64,000 nt of DNA from Deltaproteobacteria bacterium (GTDB taxonomy: Bacteria > Myxococcota_A > Polyangia > Polyangiales > JADJMO01), in contig JALHOE010000019.1 in the NCBI GenBank assembly GCA_022843175.1, forward strand, positions 1 to 64,000, given 5' to 3'. The notes beneath the pieces were generated by a model. It saw nothing but the letters and a program-made list of their open reading frames with translations. It did no database searches and was not told the origin of the DNA. Within the stretch, counting starts at the first letter, position 1; every line of letters begins with the position of its first letter. Of the stretch, positions 8,798 to 16,647 are shown piece after piece. Position numbers and translations under genes: made by a program.

Positions 8798-9622
8798 ATG
8801 GTGACGCAGCCACGACGCGTCGCGGCACCGCGGTTCCTAAGGTCAGCGTCCATGTTGGCGATCGCCCTGTTCGTCGTGGCGCACTGGACGCTGTCGATCT
8901 TCTTCCAGACCTTCTTCCTCCATCGGTATGCGGCCCACCGCATGTTCACGATGTCAAAGGCGTGGGAGCGCGTGATGTACGTCGCGGCCTACGTCTTCAT
9001 GGGGCCGTCGTTCCTCGTGCCGCGCGCATACGCCGTGCTCCATCGCATGCACCACGCGTACAGCGACACGCCGAAGGATCCGCACTCGCCGAACAACCAC
9101 AGCGGCGTGGCGGCCATGATGTGGGCGACGCGCCAGACCTACCACGGGCTCTCGCACCGCGAGGTCGAGCCGGAGGCGAAGTTCGACGGCGGCTACCCCG
9201 AGTGGAAGGCGCTCGATCGCCTGTCGCAGAGCTGGTTCATGCGCATCGCGTTCGGCGCGCTCTACGTCGGCTTCTACCTCGCGTTCGCGACCGCGTGGTG
9301 GCAGCTGCTCATCGTGCCGATCCACTGGCTGATGGGTCCGATCCACGGCGCCATCGTCAACTGGTGCGGCCACCGCTACGGCTACAAGAACTTCGACAAC
9401 GGCGACGACTCGCGCAACACCCTTCCCTTCGACTTCGTCACGATGGGCGAGCTCTTCCAGAACAACCACCACAAGTTCGGCATGAGCCCGAACTTCGCGG
9501 CGCGTCCGTTCGAGCTCGATCCGACCTACCAGGTGATGCGCGTGCTCCACGCCGTGGGCATCATCGACCTCGGCCCGAAGCCGCAGGTCGCGCGCGTACC
9601 GACCGTCATCGCCGAGCAGTGA
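8798..9622 (+). CDS. Acyl-CoA (delta-9) fatty acid desaturase
   Basis: A 274-residue integral membrane di-iron desaturase that would introduce a cis double bond into acyl chains for membrane fluidity. The three histidine boxes are present: HRYAAH (42-47), HRMHH (82-86) and NNHHK (222-226), plus the conserved GHRYGY (191-196). Hydrophobic segments lie at about 19-40, 55-75 and 150-190. I chose ATG 8798 for its AGGAGG nine bases upstream; ATG 8852 would also retain all histidine boxes. Upstream residues in the longer frame are Arg-rich and look non-coding. The gene stands alone, with 245 bases of unremarkable sequence before it. The electron donor is not encoded nearby. Confidence 0.88.
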   Translation: MVTQPRRVAAPRFLRSASMLAIALFVVAHWTLSIFFQTFFLHRYAAHRMFTMSKAWERVMYVAAYVFMGPSFLVPRAYAVLHRMHHAYSDTPKDPHSPNNHSGVAAMMWATRQTYHGLSHREVEPEAKFDGGYPEWKALDRLSQSWFMRIAFGALYVGFYLAFATAWWQLLIVPIHWLMGPIHGAIVNWCGHRYGYKNFDNGDDSRNTLPFDFVTMGELFQNNHHKFGMSPNFAARPFELDPTYQVMRVLHAVGIIDLGPKPQVARVPTVIAEQ

Positions 9623-9759
9623 TCTTGGTGGCCCGTCCAAAGAGATGACCCTCGATCGTCGCGTCCGACGAGCACAGCGAACCGACGCTGAACGCCCCGT
9701 CCGCCGCACACGGTCACTGGCTGATCCGCGCGCTGAGCGATCCATGGCATCATGGCGCC

Positions 9760-11247
9760 GTGGGGACCGGTGATATCCGCGTCGAGGCGCTCGCATGGGC
9801 GCTTGGATCGAGCCATAGCCTCGCCCTCGCCGCGGGGCCGGATCGGCGTGTCGTGTTCGCGAACGTCGCGGCCGCAGCGCGCTGGCCGGACGCCACGAGC
9901 GGCCCGACGGAGTCGCTGTTCCCGGACGACGCGCGCGAGCGCCTCCGTGCCGCCGAAGCCGCTGCACTCGCGGGCGATCCGTCGTCGTTCCAGTGGGGCG
10001 AGCACGGTCCGGGGGGCGTGCGCACCTGGTTCGTGTGCACCCTTTCGCCGCTCCGCGAGGGCGACGCGATCGTCGGCTACCTCTGCTTGTCGACGGACAT
10101 CACCGAACAGAAGCGCACCGAGCTTCGCCTGCGCCGAACCGAGGAGCTGATGGTCGACACCCAGGGTGTCGCGCACCTCGGCACCTGGGACTGGGACATC
10201 AGCGAGCCGCATGCCACGTGGTCGGCCGAGCTGTATCGCATCTACGGGCTCACTCCCGAGACCTACGCGCCGAGCTACGAGGCCTACCTCACGATGGTCC
10301 ACCCCGACGATCGCCAACGGGTGATGGACGCGACCAACCGCGTGTTCAACGAGCACGTCCCCTACTCCCACGACGAGCGGATCTTCCGACCCGACGGCTC
10401 GATGCGTTACCTGCACACGTGGGCGCATCCGGTCCTCGACGACCACGGCAAGCTCACACGCCTCGTGGGTGTCTGCCAGGACATCACCGATCAGAAGCTC
10501 GCCGAGGAGCAGGTCAATCAGCTCAACGCCGACCTCGAGCGGCGCGTCGCCGAGCGCACTCGGACCATCGAGAACTCGATGCGCGACGTCGAGGCCTTCA
10601 ACGCCACGGTCAGCCACGACCTGCGCGCGCCGCTGTCGGTTATTCAGCTGTGCTGCGACGCGATCCCGCGCGCCGCCGGTGGGCCGCTGCCCGCGAGGGT
10701 CATGGAGCACCTGGAGCGCATCGAGCGCTCGACGGTCTTCATGACCGAGCTGGTGACCGATCTCCTCAAGCTCGCGCAGGTCGGACACGCGACGCTCGAG
10801 CGCGCGGAGCTCGATCTCTCGGCGATGAGCGAGGAGGTGCTCGCCAACCTGAAGCGCAGCCGCCCCGACCGAAAGGCGATCGTCGGCGTCGAGCCGGGGC
10901 TCCGCTGTTTCGCGGACGCCGCGCTGATGCGGGCGGTCCTCGAGAACCTGCTCGGCAACGCGTGGAAGTATTCGTCGCGTGTGCCCGTGGCTCGAATCGA
11001 GGTCGGTGCTTTCGCTCTGTCCAAGCCCGGCGCGCGTGCCTTCTTCATCCGCGACAACGGCGCCGGCTTCGACATGAAGGACGCGAGCCGTCTGTTCGCG
11101 CCGTTCGAGCGTCTGCACAAGTCGAGCGAGTTCGAGGGCACCGGCGTTGGCCTCGCCGCGGTTCATCGCATCATCGAGCGACACGGCGGACGCATCTGGG
11201 CCGAGGGCGAGCCGGGCAAGGGGGCCACGTTCTTCTTCGAGGTGTGA
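9760..11247 (+). CDS. Soluble PAS-PAS sensor histidine kinase
   Basis: A 495-residue protein without transmembrane segments. A divergent N-terminal PAS domain (about 8-115, ending in the PAC-like STDITEQKR) is followed by a PAS_3-type domain (about 130-248; LGTWDWDIS, HPDDR, FRPDGS, then DITDQK), a coiled coil (250-280), a HisKA domain with phospho-acceptor His286 in VSHDLRAP, and a HATPase_c domain with N box NLLGNAWKY (396-404), G1 DNGAGF (432-437) and G2 GTGVGL (460-465). This order resembles bacteriophytochrome-like and hybrid PAS kinases. No response regulator is adjacent, so it is an orphan kinase. The GTG at 9760 is a low-confidence start. Confidence 0.9.
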   Translation: MGTGDIRVEALAWALGSSHSLALAAGPDRRVVFANVAAAARWPDATSGPTESLFPDDARERLRAAEAAALAGDPSSFQWGEHGPGGVRTWFVCTLSPLREGDAIVGYLCLSTDITEQKRTELRLRRTEELMVDTQGVAHLGTWDWDISEPHATWSAELYRIYGLTPETYAPSYEAYLTMVHPDDRQRVMDATNRVFNEHVPYSHDERIFRPDGSMRYLHTWAHPVLDDHGKLTRLVGVCQDITDQKLAEEQVNQLNADLERRVAERTRTIENSMRDVEAFNATVSHDLRAPLSVIQLCCDAIPRAAGGPLPARVMEHLERIERSTVFMTELVTDLLKLAQVGHATLERAELDLSAMSEEVLANLKRSRPDRKAIVGVEPGLRCFADAALMRAVLENLLGNAWKYSSRVPVARIEVGAFALSKPGARAFFIRDNGAGFDMKDASRLFAPFERLHKSSEFEGTGVGLAAVHRIIERHGGRIWAEGEPGKGATFFFEV

Positions 11248-11308
11248 CGCGTGTACGAGCCAGTCGTCGCGCGCGTGTGAGCAACCGCCGACGTGCTACA
11301 CCGAGGAC

Positions 11309-11983
11309 ATGGTCGTTCGCTCGCTCTTCCTCCTCGCCTTCGCGGCGCTGCTCGGTTGCAGCTCGTCGACCACCTCCTCGCCCCCCATCGCCGAGGACGT
11401 CGAGGGCGACAGCGAAGAGGACACGACCCTCGAAGAGGACACCGAGCCGGAGGACACCGGCGTGGTCGTCACCGACACCGGGTCCACGGTCGACACCCGC
11501 GTCGACACCAAGCCGGGGTGCATCGCGCCGGGCTCGCCGACCCTCTGCGCGAGCTACAGCGACTGCTGCAACGACGCCGAGTGCATGAGCAACGCCGGTA
11601 AGCCCGCGCGCTGTTGTTACACCCGCTTGCAGAAGGTCACCTGCGGCACGAACGAGCAGTGTTGCGACGGCTATTGCACCGACGGCAAGTGCTGCGTCCC
11701 GCCGGGGAAGACGTGCGCCCTCAACTCGATGTGTTGCTCGAACTGGTGCGGCTCGCAGGTCACCGACGGCGCGGACGGCGGCGTGAAGCTCACCTCGTCG
11801 GTGTGCTGCGTGCCGGCCGGCAACGCCTGCGCCGGCGCCGACGACTGCTGCACGAAGAGCTGTGTCTCGGGCAAGTGCGCGTGCCTCGCGGCCGGCGCGG
11901 TTGTTCCCGCGTACGGGCAGGCGCTGTGTTGCAGCGGGTCGTACGTGATGGTCGAGGCCGGGCTCGGCTATCGCTGCAAGTGA
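11309..11983 (+). CDS. Cys-rich lipoprotein with acidic Asp/Glu/Thr linker
   Basis: A 224-residue protein. ATG 11309 starts a signal peptide with lipobox LLGC (Cys17). Residues 18-70 form a highly acidic Glu/Asp/Thr linker. The rest (about 72-224) is a Cys-rich domain with at least four repeats of a CC...C.S..C pattern (for example DCCNDAEC, QCCDGYC, MCCSNWC, DCCTKSC), resembling small knottin-like or granulin-like disulfide modules common in myxobacterial exported proteins. No catalytic residues are recognised. Inference: outer-membrane-anchored, disulfide-stabilised surface protein. Confidence 0.8.
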   Translation: MVVRSLFLLAFAALLGCSSSTTSSPPIAEDVEGDSEEDTTLEEDTEPEDTGVVVTDTGSTVDTRVDTKPGCIAPGSPTLCASYSDCCNDAECMSNAGKPARCCYTRLQKVTCGTNEQCCDGYCTDGKCCVPPGKTCALNSMCCSNWCGSQVTDGADGGVKLTSSVCCVPAGNACAGADDCCTKSCVSGKCACLAAGAVVPAYGQALCCSGSYVMVEAGLGYRCK

Positions 11984-12038
11984 CGTCGGTCACCGGCTCC
12001 TGACACACCGTCGTCACGACGGGTCGTACTCAAGGAGC

Positions 12039-12926
12039 ATGGAACACTCTCGCGCCGTCCTCCGCTCCAGGGTTCCCTTCGACTTCCGCAAGAGCCTCTC
12101 GTTCCTGTGCTCGTTCCCGCCCACGCGCGGGGAGCAGCGGGTCGAGGGCGATCGATTTCGTAAGGCCTTCGCGCACGACGGCGCGACGATCGCGGCAACC
12201 GTGTCCGTCGGAGACGAGCCGTCGTCGCTCGCGTGCACCCTGTCGTCCGAGCGCGCGCTCTCCGCCGAGTCGCGCGCGCGCGCGGTCGAACAGGTCGCGT
12301 TTCAGCTCGGCCTCGACGACGACCTCGCCGGCTTCTACGCCGTCGCCCGCAACGACGCCGCGTTCGCGCCGCTCGTCGAGCGGCTGTTCGGGCAACGCCA
12401 CGTGAAGTTCTCGCCCTCGCCGTTCGAGGCGGCGGCGTGGTCGATCCTCGCGCAGCGACGGCCGATCCGGCAGGCGCGCGCCGTAAAGGATTCCATCGTC
12501 GAGCACTTTGGCGGAGCGCTCGATCTCGACGGAGAGCGCCTGCGCGCCTTCCCCGAGCCGGCCGCGATCGTCGACGCGGGAGCAGCGGGTCTCGTCGCCG
12601 CGCGGGTCGACCGCGAGCGCGCGCATGCCATCGTCCAGGCGGCGCACGCGTTCCGAGACGTCGATCGTCGGTTCCTCGTCGAGGGCGACTTCACCGAGGT
12701 CGAGCGTTGGCTGCGGGCGATCCCGCGCATCGGCGAGTGGTCGGCGGCGTTCGTGTTGTTCCGCGCGCTCGGACGAATGGCGCGCCTCGTCGACACCGGT
12801 CCCATCGCGAGGGCTGCGCGCGTGCTCTATGGCGTCGCCGACGATCGTGCGGCGCTCGCGCGCGGCGAGGCGTACGGCCAGTTTCGTGGGTATTGGGCCT
12901 ACTACCTGCGGGTCGGGGTCGGCTGA
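12039..12926 (+). CDS. DNA-3-methyladenine glycosylase II (AlkA-like)
   Basis: A 295-residue HhH-GPD superfamily base-excision repair glycosylase. The helix-hairpin-helix is visible at about 224-237 (LRAIPRIGEWSAAF), followed after a Leu/Arg-rich helix by the catalytic Asp at 252 (VDTGPIA). The N-terminal half (about 1-110) matches the beta-rich AlkA N domain, with the myxobacterial FPPTRGEQ motif at 26-33. It would remove alkylated bases such as 3-methyladenine in the cytosol. A purine-rich AAGGAG sits immediately before the ATG and is slightly too close, so the start could be a few codons off. The gene is single, with no ada or ogt partner nearby. Confidence 0.85.
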   Translation: MEHSRAVLRSRVPFDFRKSLSFLCSFPPTRGEQRVEGDRFRKAFAHDGATIAATVSVGDEPSSLACTLSSERALSAESRARAVEQVAFQLGLDDDLAGFYAVARNDAAFAPLVERLFGQRHVKFSPSPFEAAAWSILAQRRPIRQARAVKDSIVEHFGGALDLDGERLRAFPEPAAIVDAGAAGLVAARVDRERAHAIVQAAHAFRDVDRRFLVEGDFTEVERWLRAIPRIGEWSAAFVLFRALGRMARLVDTGPIARAARVLYGVADDRAALARGEAYGQFRGYWAYYLRVGVG

Positions 12927-12974
12927 GCCAAGAATTCGACGCGCGCGGGTGTCACATTCGGCGGGGCAGCGCGC

Positions 12975-13868
12975 ATGTACTCGTCGATGTCCCCCGCTGT
13001 CCGTTCGGCGAAGGTGGAGCTCTCGGAGCCGGAGCTGCGCCAATACCTCGCTCGTTACCTGCGCCGCCGCTTGCCCGCGGCCGACGCCGAGGACGCATTG
13101 CAAGCCGTGTATTGCGCGGCGCTCGAGGCGCAGCGGCTCCCCGAGGAGCGAACGGAGCTCCGTCGGTGGCTCACCGTGGTCGCCCGCCGGAAGGTCGCTG
13201 CGTATTACGAGCGCGCGTCCTCCGAGCAGCTCGGCGATCCGCCGGAGCTCGTCGCGCAACCGCCCTCGATCGAGGCCTCGTCGCTCCTGCGATGGGCGGA
13301 GCGCCAAGCCGCCGAGAGCCAGCTCGAGCACGTGAACGAGACCCTCGACTGGATGGCCCGCGAGAGCGACGGCGAGAAGCTCGAGGCGATCGCCGCCGAG
13401 GCCGCCGTTCCCTCGACGCGCGTGCGCCAACGCGTCTTCCGACTGCGCCGCTTCATGAAGGCGCGATGGGCGCTCGAGCTCGCGGCCGCGGCGCTCGGCA
13501 TCGTCCTCGTGCTTCTCTGGTCGATCTTCGCGCGTCGCACCGAGCCGGTCGCCAAGCCGGTCCCCGCGCCGGCCCCGTCGGCGTCCGTCGTCGCCCCTCC
13601 CGATGATGGGAGGGAACGCGCCGCCGAGCTTCGTCAGCGCGCGCTCAGGAGCTGTGCGCTCGCTCGCTACGACGAGTGCCTGAGCACGCTCGACGAAGCC
13701 GGCAAGCTCGACCCGGCGGGTGACTCCGAGCCCTCTGTTGTCGAGGCGCGCAAGACCGCCATCGAGAAGCTCACGCCGAGGGCTCCCACGCCGAAACCGT
13801 CGGTGAGCAAACCCACTTCGAAGAGCAAGAACGGCGGTACGCCGTCGACGGGGACGAGCGCCAACTGA
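12975..13868 (+). CDS. Sigma-70-family (ECF-like) protein with C-terminal TM helix and TPR-like tail
   Basis: A 297-residue protein. Residues 20-82 match sigma region 2 (DAEDALQAVYCAAL, then RRWLTVVARRKV, the recognition-helix region). Residues 115-163 match sigma region 4, with a helix-turn-helix around LEAIAAEAAVPSTRVRQRV. A clear transmembrane segment follows at 166-186, then a Pro/Ala/Ser linker and a helical, TPR-like segment (about 215-265) and a Lys/Ser/Thr-rich C terminus. The sigma part would be cytosolic and the tail periplasmic. No separate anti-sigma gene is adjacent, which suggests the factor is membrane-tethered. The transcription role is inferred from the domains; region 2 is divergent. 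Confidence 0.78.
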   Translation: MYSSMSPAVRSAKVELSEPELRQYLARYLRRRLPAADAEDALQAVYCAALEAQRLPEERTELRRWLTVVARRKVAAYYERASSEQLGDPPELVAQPPSIEASSLLRWAERQAAESQLEHVNETLDWMARESDGEKLEAIAAEAAVPSTRVRQRVFRLRRFMKARWALELAAAALGIVLVLLWSIFARRTEPVAKPVPAPAPSASVVAPPDDGRERAAELRQRALRSCALARYDECLSTLDEAGKLDPAGDSEPSVVEARKTAIEKLTPRAPTPKPSVSKPTSKSKNGGTPSTGTSAN

Positions 13869-13907
13869 AGTCACGAATGATCGCTCTCGCGCCATGTGCC
13901 TTCCGAC

Positions 13908-14729
13908 ATGGCAACAGCAAGAGTCTTCATGGTGGTGGTGGGCGTCGTGGCTTGCGCGCGGAGCCGACCGCCCGAGATCGAGTTGAAGCCTCCCCCCGCG
14001 GGGGCGCTGAGCACGGTGACCGCGCCGGTCGCGAGCGGCACGGCGGTCGCCGCGCTCGCGCCCGAGCCGCCGAAGGAGCCCTTCACGCTGCGCGACGAAC
14101 GCGATCGCGCGATCGAGGTCTACCCGCCGATCACCCAGCAACCGCACGCGCCGATCGTCGTTTTCCTACATGCGACCTGCATGCAACCGTCGTCGGTCTG
14201 CGATGGGTTCGGGAGCGCGGGTCGCGATCCCGGCTGGCTCGTCTGCCCGTCCGGCAACTCCACCTGTTATGGCGAGCCCGATTGGCACGGCTCGGGCCCC
14301 GAGAAGGCGTCGTTCCTCGCGAGCGCGCTCGCGAGGGTCGAAGCGCACATACCGAGCTTCGTCGACGAGCGACCGGGCGTGCTCATCGGCTGGTCGCGCG
14401 GCGCGTTCGCCGCTCGCGACATCCTCGACGCCGCTGTCTCCGACGCGAAGTCGGCGTCGCTCGCGAAGCGATTTCGTGGGCTCGTGCTGATCGCCGCGCA
14501 CGTCGCGCCGCCGGCCGCCAAGTTGAAGCAGGCGGGCATCACGCGGGTGGTGATGGCCGCTGGCGACCACGACATGGCGAAGCCGACCATGACGACCGCC
14601 GTCGAGGCCTTGCGAAAGGGTGGCCTCGAGACGCGGTTCGTCTCGCTCGGCCCGATCGGGCATGCGTGGCCCAACGACTTCGAGACACGCATGCGCGAGC
14701 CGATCGCTTGGGCTTCCGGCACCCCGTAG
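13908..14729 (+). CDS. Alpha/beta-hydrolase-fold lipoprotein
   Basis: A 273-residue protein. ATG 13908 is followed by a hydrophobic segment ending in VVAC (a probable lipobox); an in-frame GTG at 13896 would add four residues. After a Pro/Ala/Thr/Val linker, the domain has the hydrolase topology: strand VVFLHAT, a nucleophile elbow GWSRG with Ser163, an acid in AAGDHD (Asp220 or Asp222) and His252 in IGHAWP. The substrate is unknown; PHB-depolymerase/esterase-like hydrolases have this layout. Four cysteines between the first strand and the elbow may form disulfides, consistent with export. Its stop codon directly abuts the stop of the convergent gene (14730). Confidence 0.82.
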   Translation: MATARVFMVVVGVVACARSRPPEIELKPPPAGALSTVTAPVASGTAVAALAPEPPKEPFTLRDERDRAIEVYPPITQQPHAPIVVFLHATCMQPSSVCDGFGSAGRDPGWLVCPSGNSTCYGEPDWHGSGPEKASFLASALARVEAHIPSFVDERPGVLIGWSRGAFAARDILDAAVSDAKSASLAKRFRGLVLIAAHVAPPAAKLKQAGITRVVMAAGDHDMAKPTMTTAVEALRKGGLETRFVSLGPIGHAWPNDFETRMREPIAWASGTP

Positions 14730-15536
14730 TCACGGATCGGCGCAACAGCGGAAGCCAACCTGGGGGAACGTCGTGCCGAAGGCGTATTCGGCAGGGCTCG
14801 CGCAGGGAAAGTCCCCGTCGCCATACGCGCGGCCCAGCGTGCGAACGCTCATGGGATCGCCGCTCGTCGCGAACAACACGAACGCGTCGAGCTCGGCGGC
14901 ATTGCCGGTCATGTCGTAAATGCTGTCGAACGGCGCCACGCTGCCGCGACACTGCGGGAACGATCGCACCGGCTGCAGTCCCCCGCCGCCGGTGTGACAC
15001 TTCGCGGCGTCGTAGCCGCTTCCGTATGGATACCGAGTGGCGAGCGCCCCGTTCTGACACGCGAAGACCCACTCGCTGCGCCCGTCGCTCGGAACGACCG
15101 GCTCGGCGCGATCGCCGATCTTGCCGCACAGACGCTTGCCGGCCCACTTGCAGTACGCGGTCGCGTGGCACCAGGTCATCGAGCGCACGGGCAGATCCTG
15201 ATTCGCCGGCGTGTCGTCGCGCGGCGGACGCGCGAGCTTCATGTCGTTGCAGTAGATGGGCGCGTCGTAGGGCGCGCCGGCCGCCGACACGAACTCGTTG
15301 AACTGCCGCACGGTGACCTCGGTGGTGTCGATGCAATACCGCGCGACGCCCGCGTCGATCAGCACCATCGCCGGACCATGCGTGCGCGCGCACCCGGTGA
15401 CGGCGGCATCAGCGGCATCAGCGGCATCAGCGGCATCGGAGGCAACAGCGGTGTCGATCCCCACGTCCGCGTTCTGCCCCTGGACCGCTTCTCCCTGGCA
15501 ACCCACGAGCAGGCACGCGAGCACGAGGTTTCGCAT
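14730..15536 (-). CDS. Lipoprotein with a SUMF1/formylglycine-generating-enzyme-like fold
   Basis: A 268-residue protein. ATG 15536 precedes a lipobox LVGC (Cys13). A short linker contains a tandem Asp-Ala-Ala repeat encoded by 9-base units at 15405-15440. The domain has SUMF1-fold hallmarks: TTEVTVRQFNEFV, PVRSMTWCHATAYCKWAGKRL, and a terminal VGFRC. The paired active-site cysteines and RGGSW motif of true formylglycine-generating enzymes are absent, so catalysis of that reaction is unlikely; many such domains in myxobacteria have unknown, perhaps binding, functions. Several extra cysteines suggest disulfides. It converges on the hydrolase lipoprotein with no gap. Confidence 0.8.
   Translation of the reverse strand: MRNLVLACLLVGCQGEAVQGQNADVGIDTAVASDAADAADAADAAVTGCARTHGPAMVLIDAGVARYCIDTTEVTVRQFNEFVSAAGAPYDAPIYCNDMKLARPPRDDTPANQDLPVRSMTWCHATAYCKWAGKRLCGKIGDRAEPVVPSDGRSEWVFACQNGALATRYPYGSGYDAAKCHTGGGGLQPVRSFPQCRGSVAPFDSIYDMTGNAAELDAFVLFATSGDPMSVRTLGRAYGDGDFPCASPAEYAFGTTFPQVGFRCCADP
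15405..15440. repeat. 9-base tandem repeat (about 4 copies) inside the SUMF1-like lipoprotein gene
   Basis: Four consecutive copies of GGCATCAGC (the last imperfect) encode Asp-Ala-Ala repeats in the linker of the minus-strand lipoprotein. The repeat preserves the frame, so copy-number change would alter linker length without breaking the gene. Confidence 0.85.
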
Positions 15537-15840
15537 CGGCACGGAGCGGAGAGTAGGGCCAACGCGCGCGGCAGTATCGGGGGCATCCACCCCTGCGGCG
15601 CCAAGCTTGCGCTCCGTTCAACCTGCGAGAATCCACGCGGATTGAAGCCCAAATCCTGCTGCGGATTGTGATCGATCCGTTGTCCGGCGCCGAGGACGCC
15701 GCGGCCGACTCCGGAACGACCACCGTCGACCGCAAACCGCGCCCAACGGTACGTTGTGCGGCGAGAGCCCCGCTCGATCTGCCGCACGGGCACCTGTCGC
15801 GCAAGACCCAAGCGTGTCGCTGACGTCGGGTGTGCGTAGC

Positions 15841-15859
15841 GAATGAACAGGGTTCATTC
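15841..15859. promoter_or_regulatory. Perfect 8-base inverted repeat in a 346-base gene-free gap
   Basis: GAATGAAC, three bases (AGG), then GTTCATTC form a perfect inverted repeat of the kind bound by dimeric regulators such as TetR-type proteins. It lies in the 346-base stretch 15537-15882, which otherwise contains no convincing gene. It is 305 bases upstream of the lipoprotein start at 15536 and 24 bases beyond the stop of the minus-strand TraB-like gene, so a terminator hairpin is the alternative; no U-tract follows on the minus strand. Confidence 0.45.
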
Positions 15860-15882
15860 TCGCGATCATTGAGTTCATCGCG

Positions 15883-16647
15883 TCACACGACATGCCGATG
15901 TGGCCGTGGTGGGGCCGCTTCGAGCGCGCGAAAGCCGTGTTTCTCGATGAGCTCGCGCGAGAAGCCGGGGAGGTGCGCGCGCCCCATCACCACGACGGCT
16001 TCGGCGTCGTGGTGGTCGCGGAACATGCGCGCCGTGCCGGCGGCCATGATCGTGTCGCGCGCGGTGAGGATCGACACAACGGGGTGGATCAGCCAACTGA
16101 AGCGGTAGCGACGCAGCATCAACGCCGGGATGATCGCGAACACGTGCAGCTCGAGCGAGAGCGCGAGCCAGGTGAGCCAGGGGAGCTGACGTCCCAGCGC
16201 GGTGAGCGCGAGCTGGGCGAAGAAGACGGTGAAGATCGCTGCGAGGTAGAACGAGCCGACGTGCAGCGCGACGGGGACCACCGGATCGCGCTCGATCTCG
16301 ACGGTGGTGCCGTGGGTGAGCGCCTTGGCCTCGGTGATCGTGCTGCCCTTGATGAGGCCGAGGGAGAGCGCGCGCAGGAGCAGGCGTGGGAGGTGGATGA
16401 GGATCCTCAGCGCGCGTCCGGCGAAGACTTTGTCCGCGGGGAACGTCTCGACCCCGCGAAGCGTGAAGCCGGCGACGATCTCTCTTCCCAGCGCAGCCGC
16501 GGGCCCGAGCTTCATGTGCGCCTCACCGAGGACGACCAGCAGCCGACCGTCGGGCGCTTCGAGGTAGCGGACCGCGTAGCTGAACGGCGTGTTCTCGGCC
16601 TCTTCGAGCGGGGTCAGAGCGCGCGCGCCTCGTCGTAACGCGCCCAC
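15883..16647 (-). CDS. TraB/PrgY-like membrane protein
   Basis: About 254 residues from a GTG at 16647. The region just inside the start (VVLGEAHMKLG) and the segment near the C terminus (VVVMGRAHLPGF, about 40 residues before the end) match the paired G-x-A-H motifs of the TraB/PrgY family, whose fold is related to erythromycin esterase and TIKI proteins. Between them lie amphipathic helices and at least two strong transmembrane segments. Function in bacteria is poorly defined; pheromone-shutdown and peptidase roles are described for relatives. The start is uncertain: GTG 16647 overlaps the upstream gene by 34 bases, while a CTG at 16617 would overlap by 4. Confidence 0.65.
   Translation of the reverse strand: MGALRRGARALTPLEEAENTPFSYAVRYLEAPDGRLLVVLGEAHMKLGPAAALGREIVAGFTLRGVETFPADKVFAGRALRILIHLPRLLLRALSLGLIKGSTITEAKALTHGTTVEIERDPVVPVALHVGSFYLAAIFTVFFAQLALTALGRQLPWLTWLALSLELHVFAIIPALMLRRYRFSWLIHPVVSILTARDTIMAAGTARMFRDHHDAEAVVVMGRAHLPGFSRELIEKHGFRALEAAPPRPHRHVV

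Noticed and set aside
12030-14147. 705-codon minus-strand open frame
   Set aside because: It is antisense to the AlkA-like, sigma-like and hydrolase genes, whose domains are clear. Such long shadows are expected at very high GC.
14730-15536. True formylglycine-generating enzyme
   Set aside because: The active-site Cys pair and RGGSW motif are missing, and no sulfatase gene is nearby.
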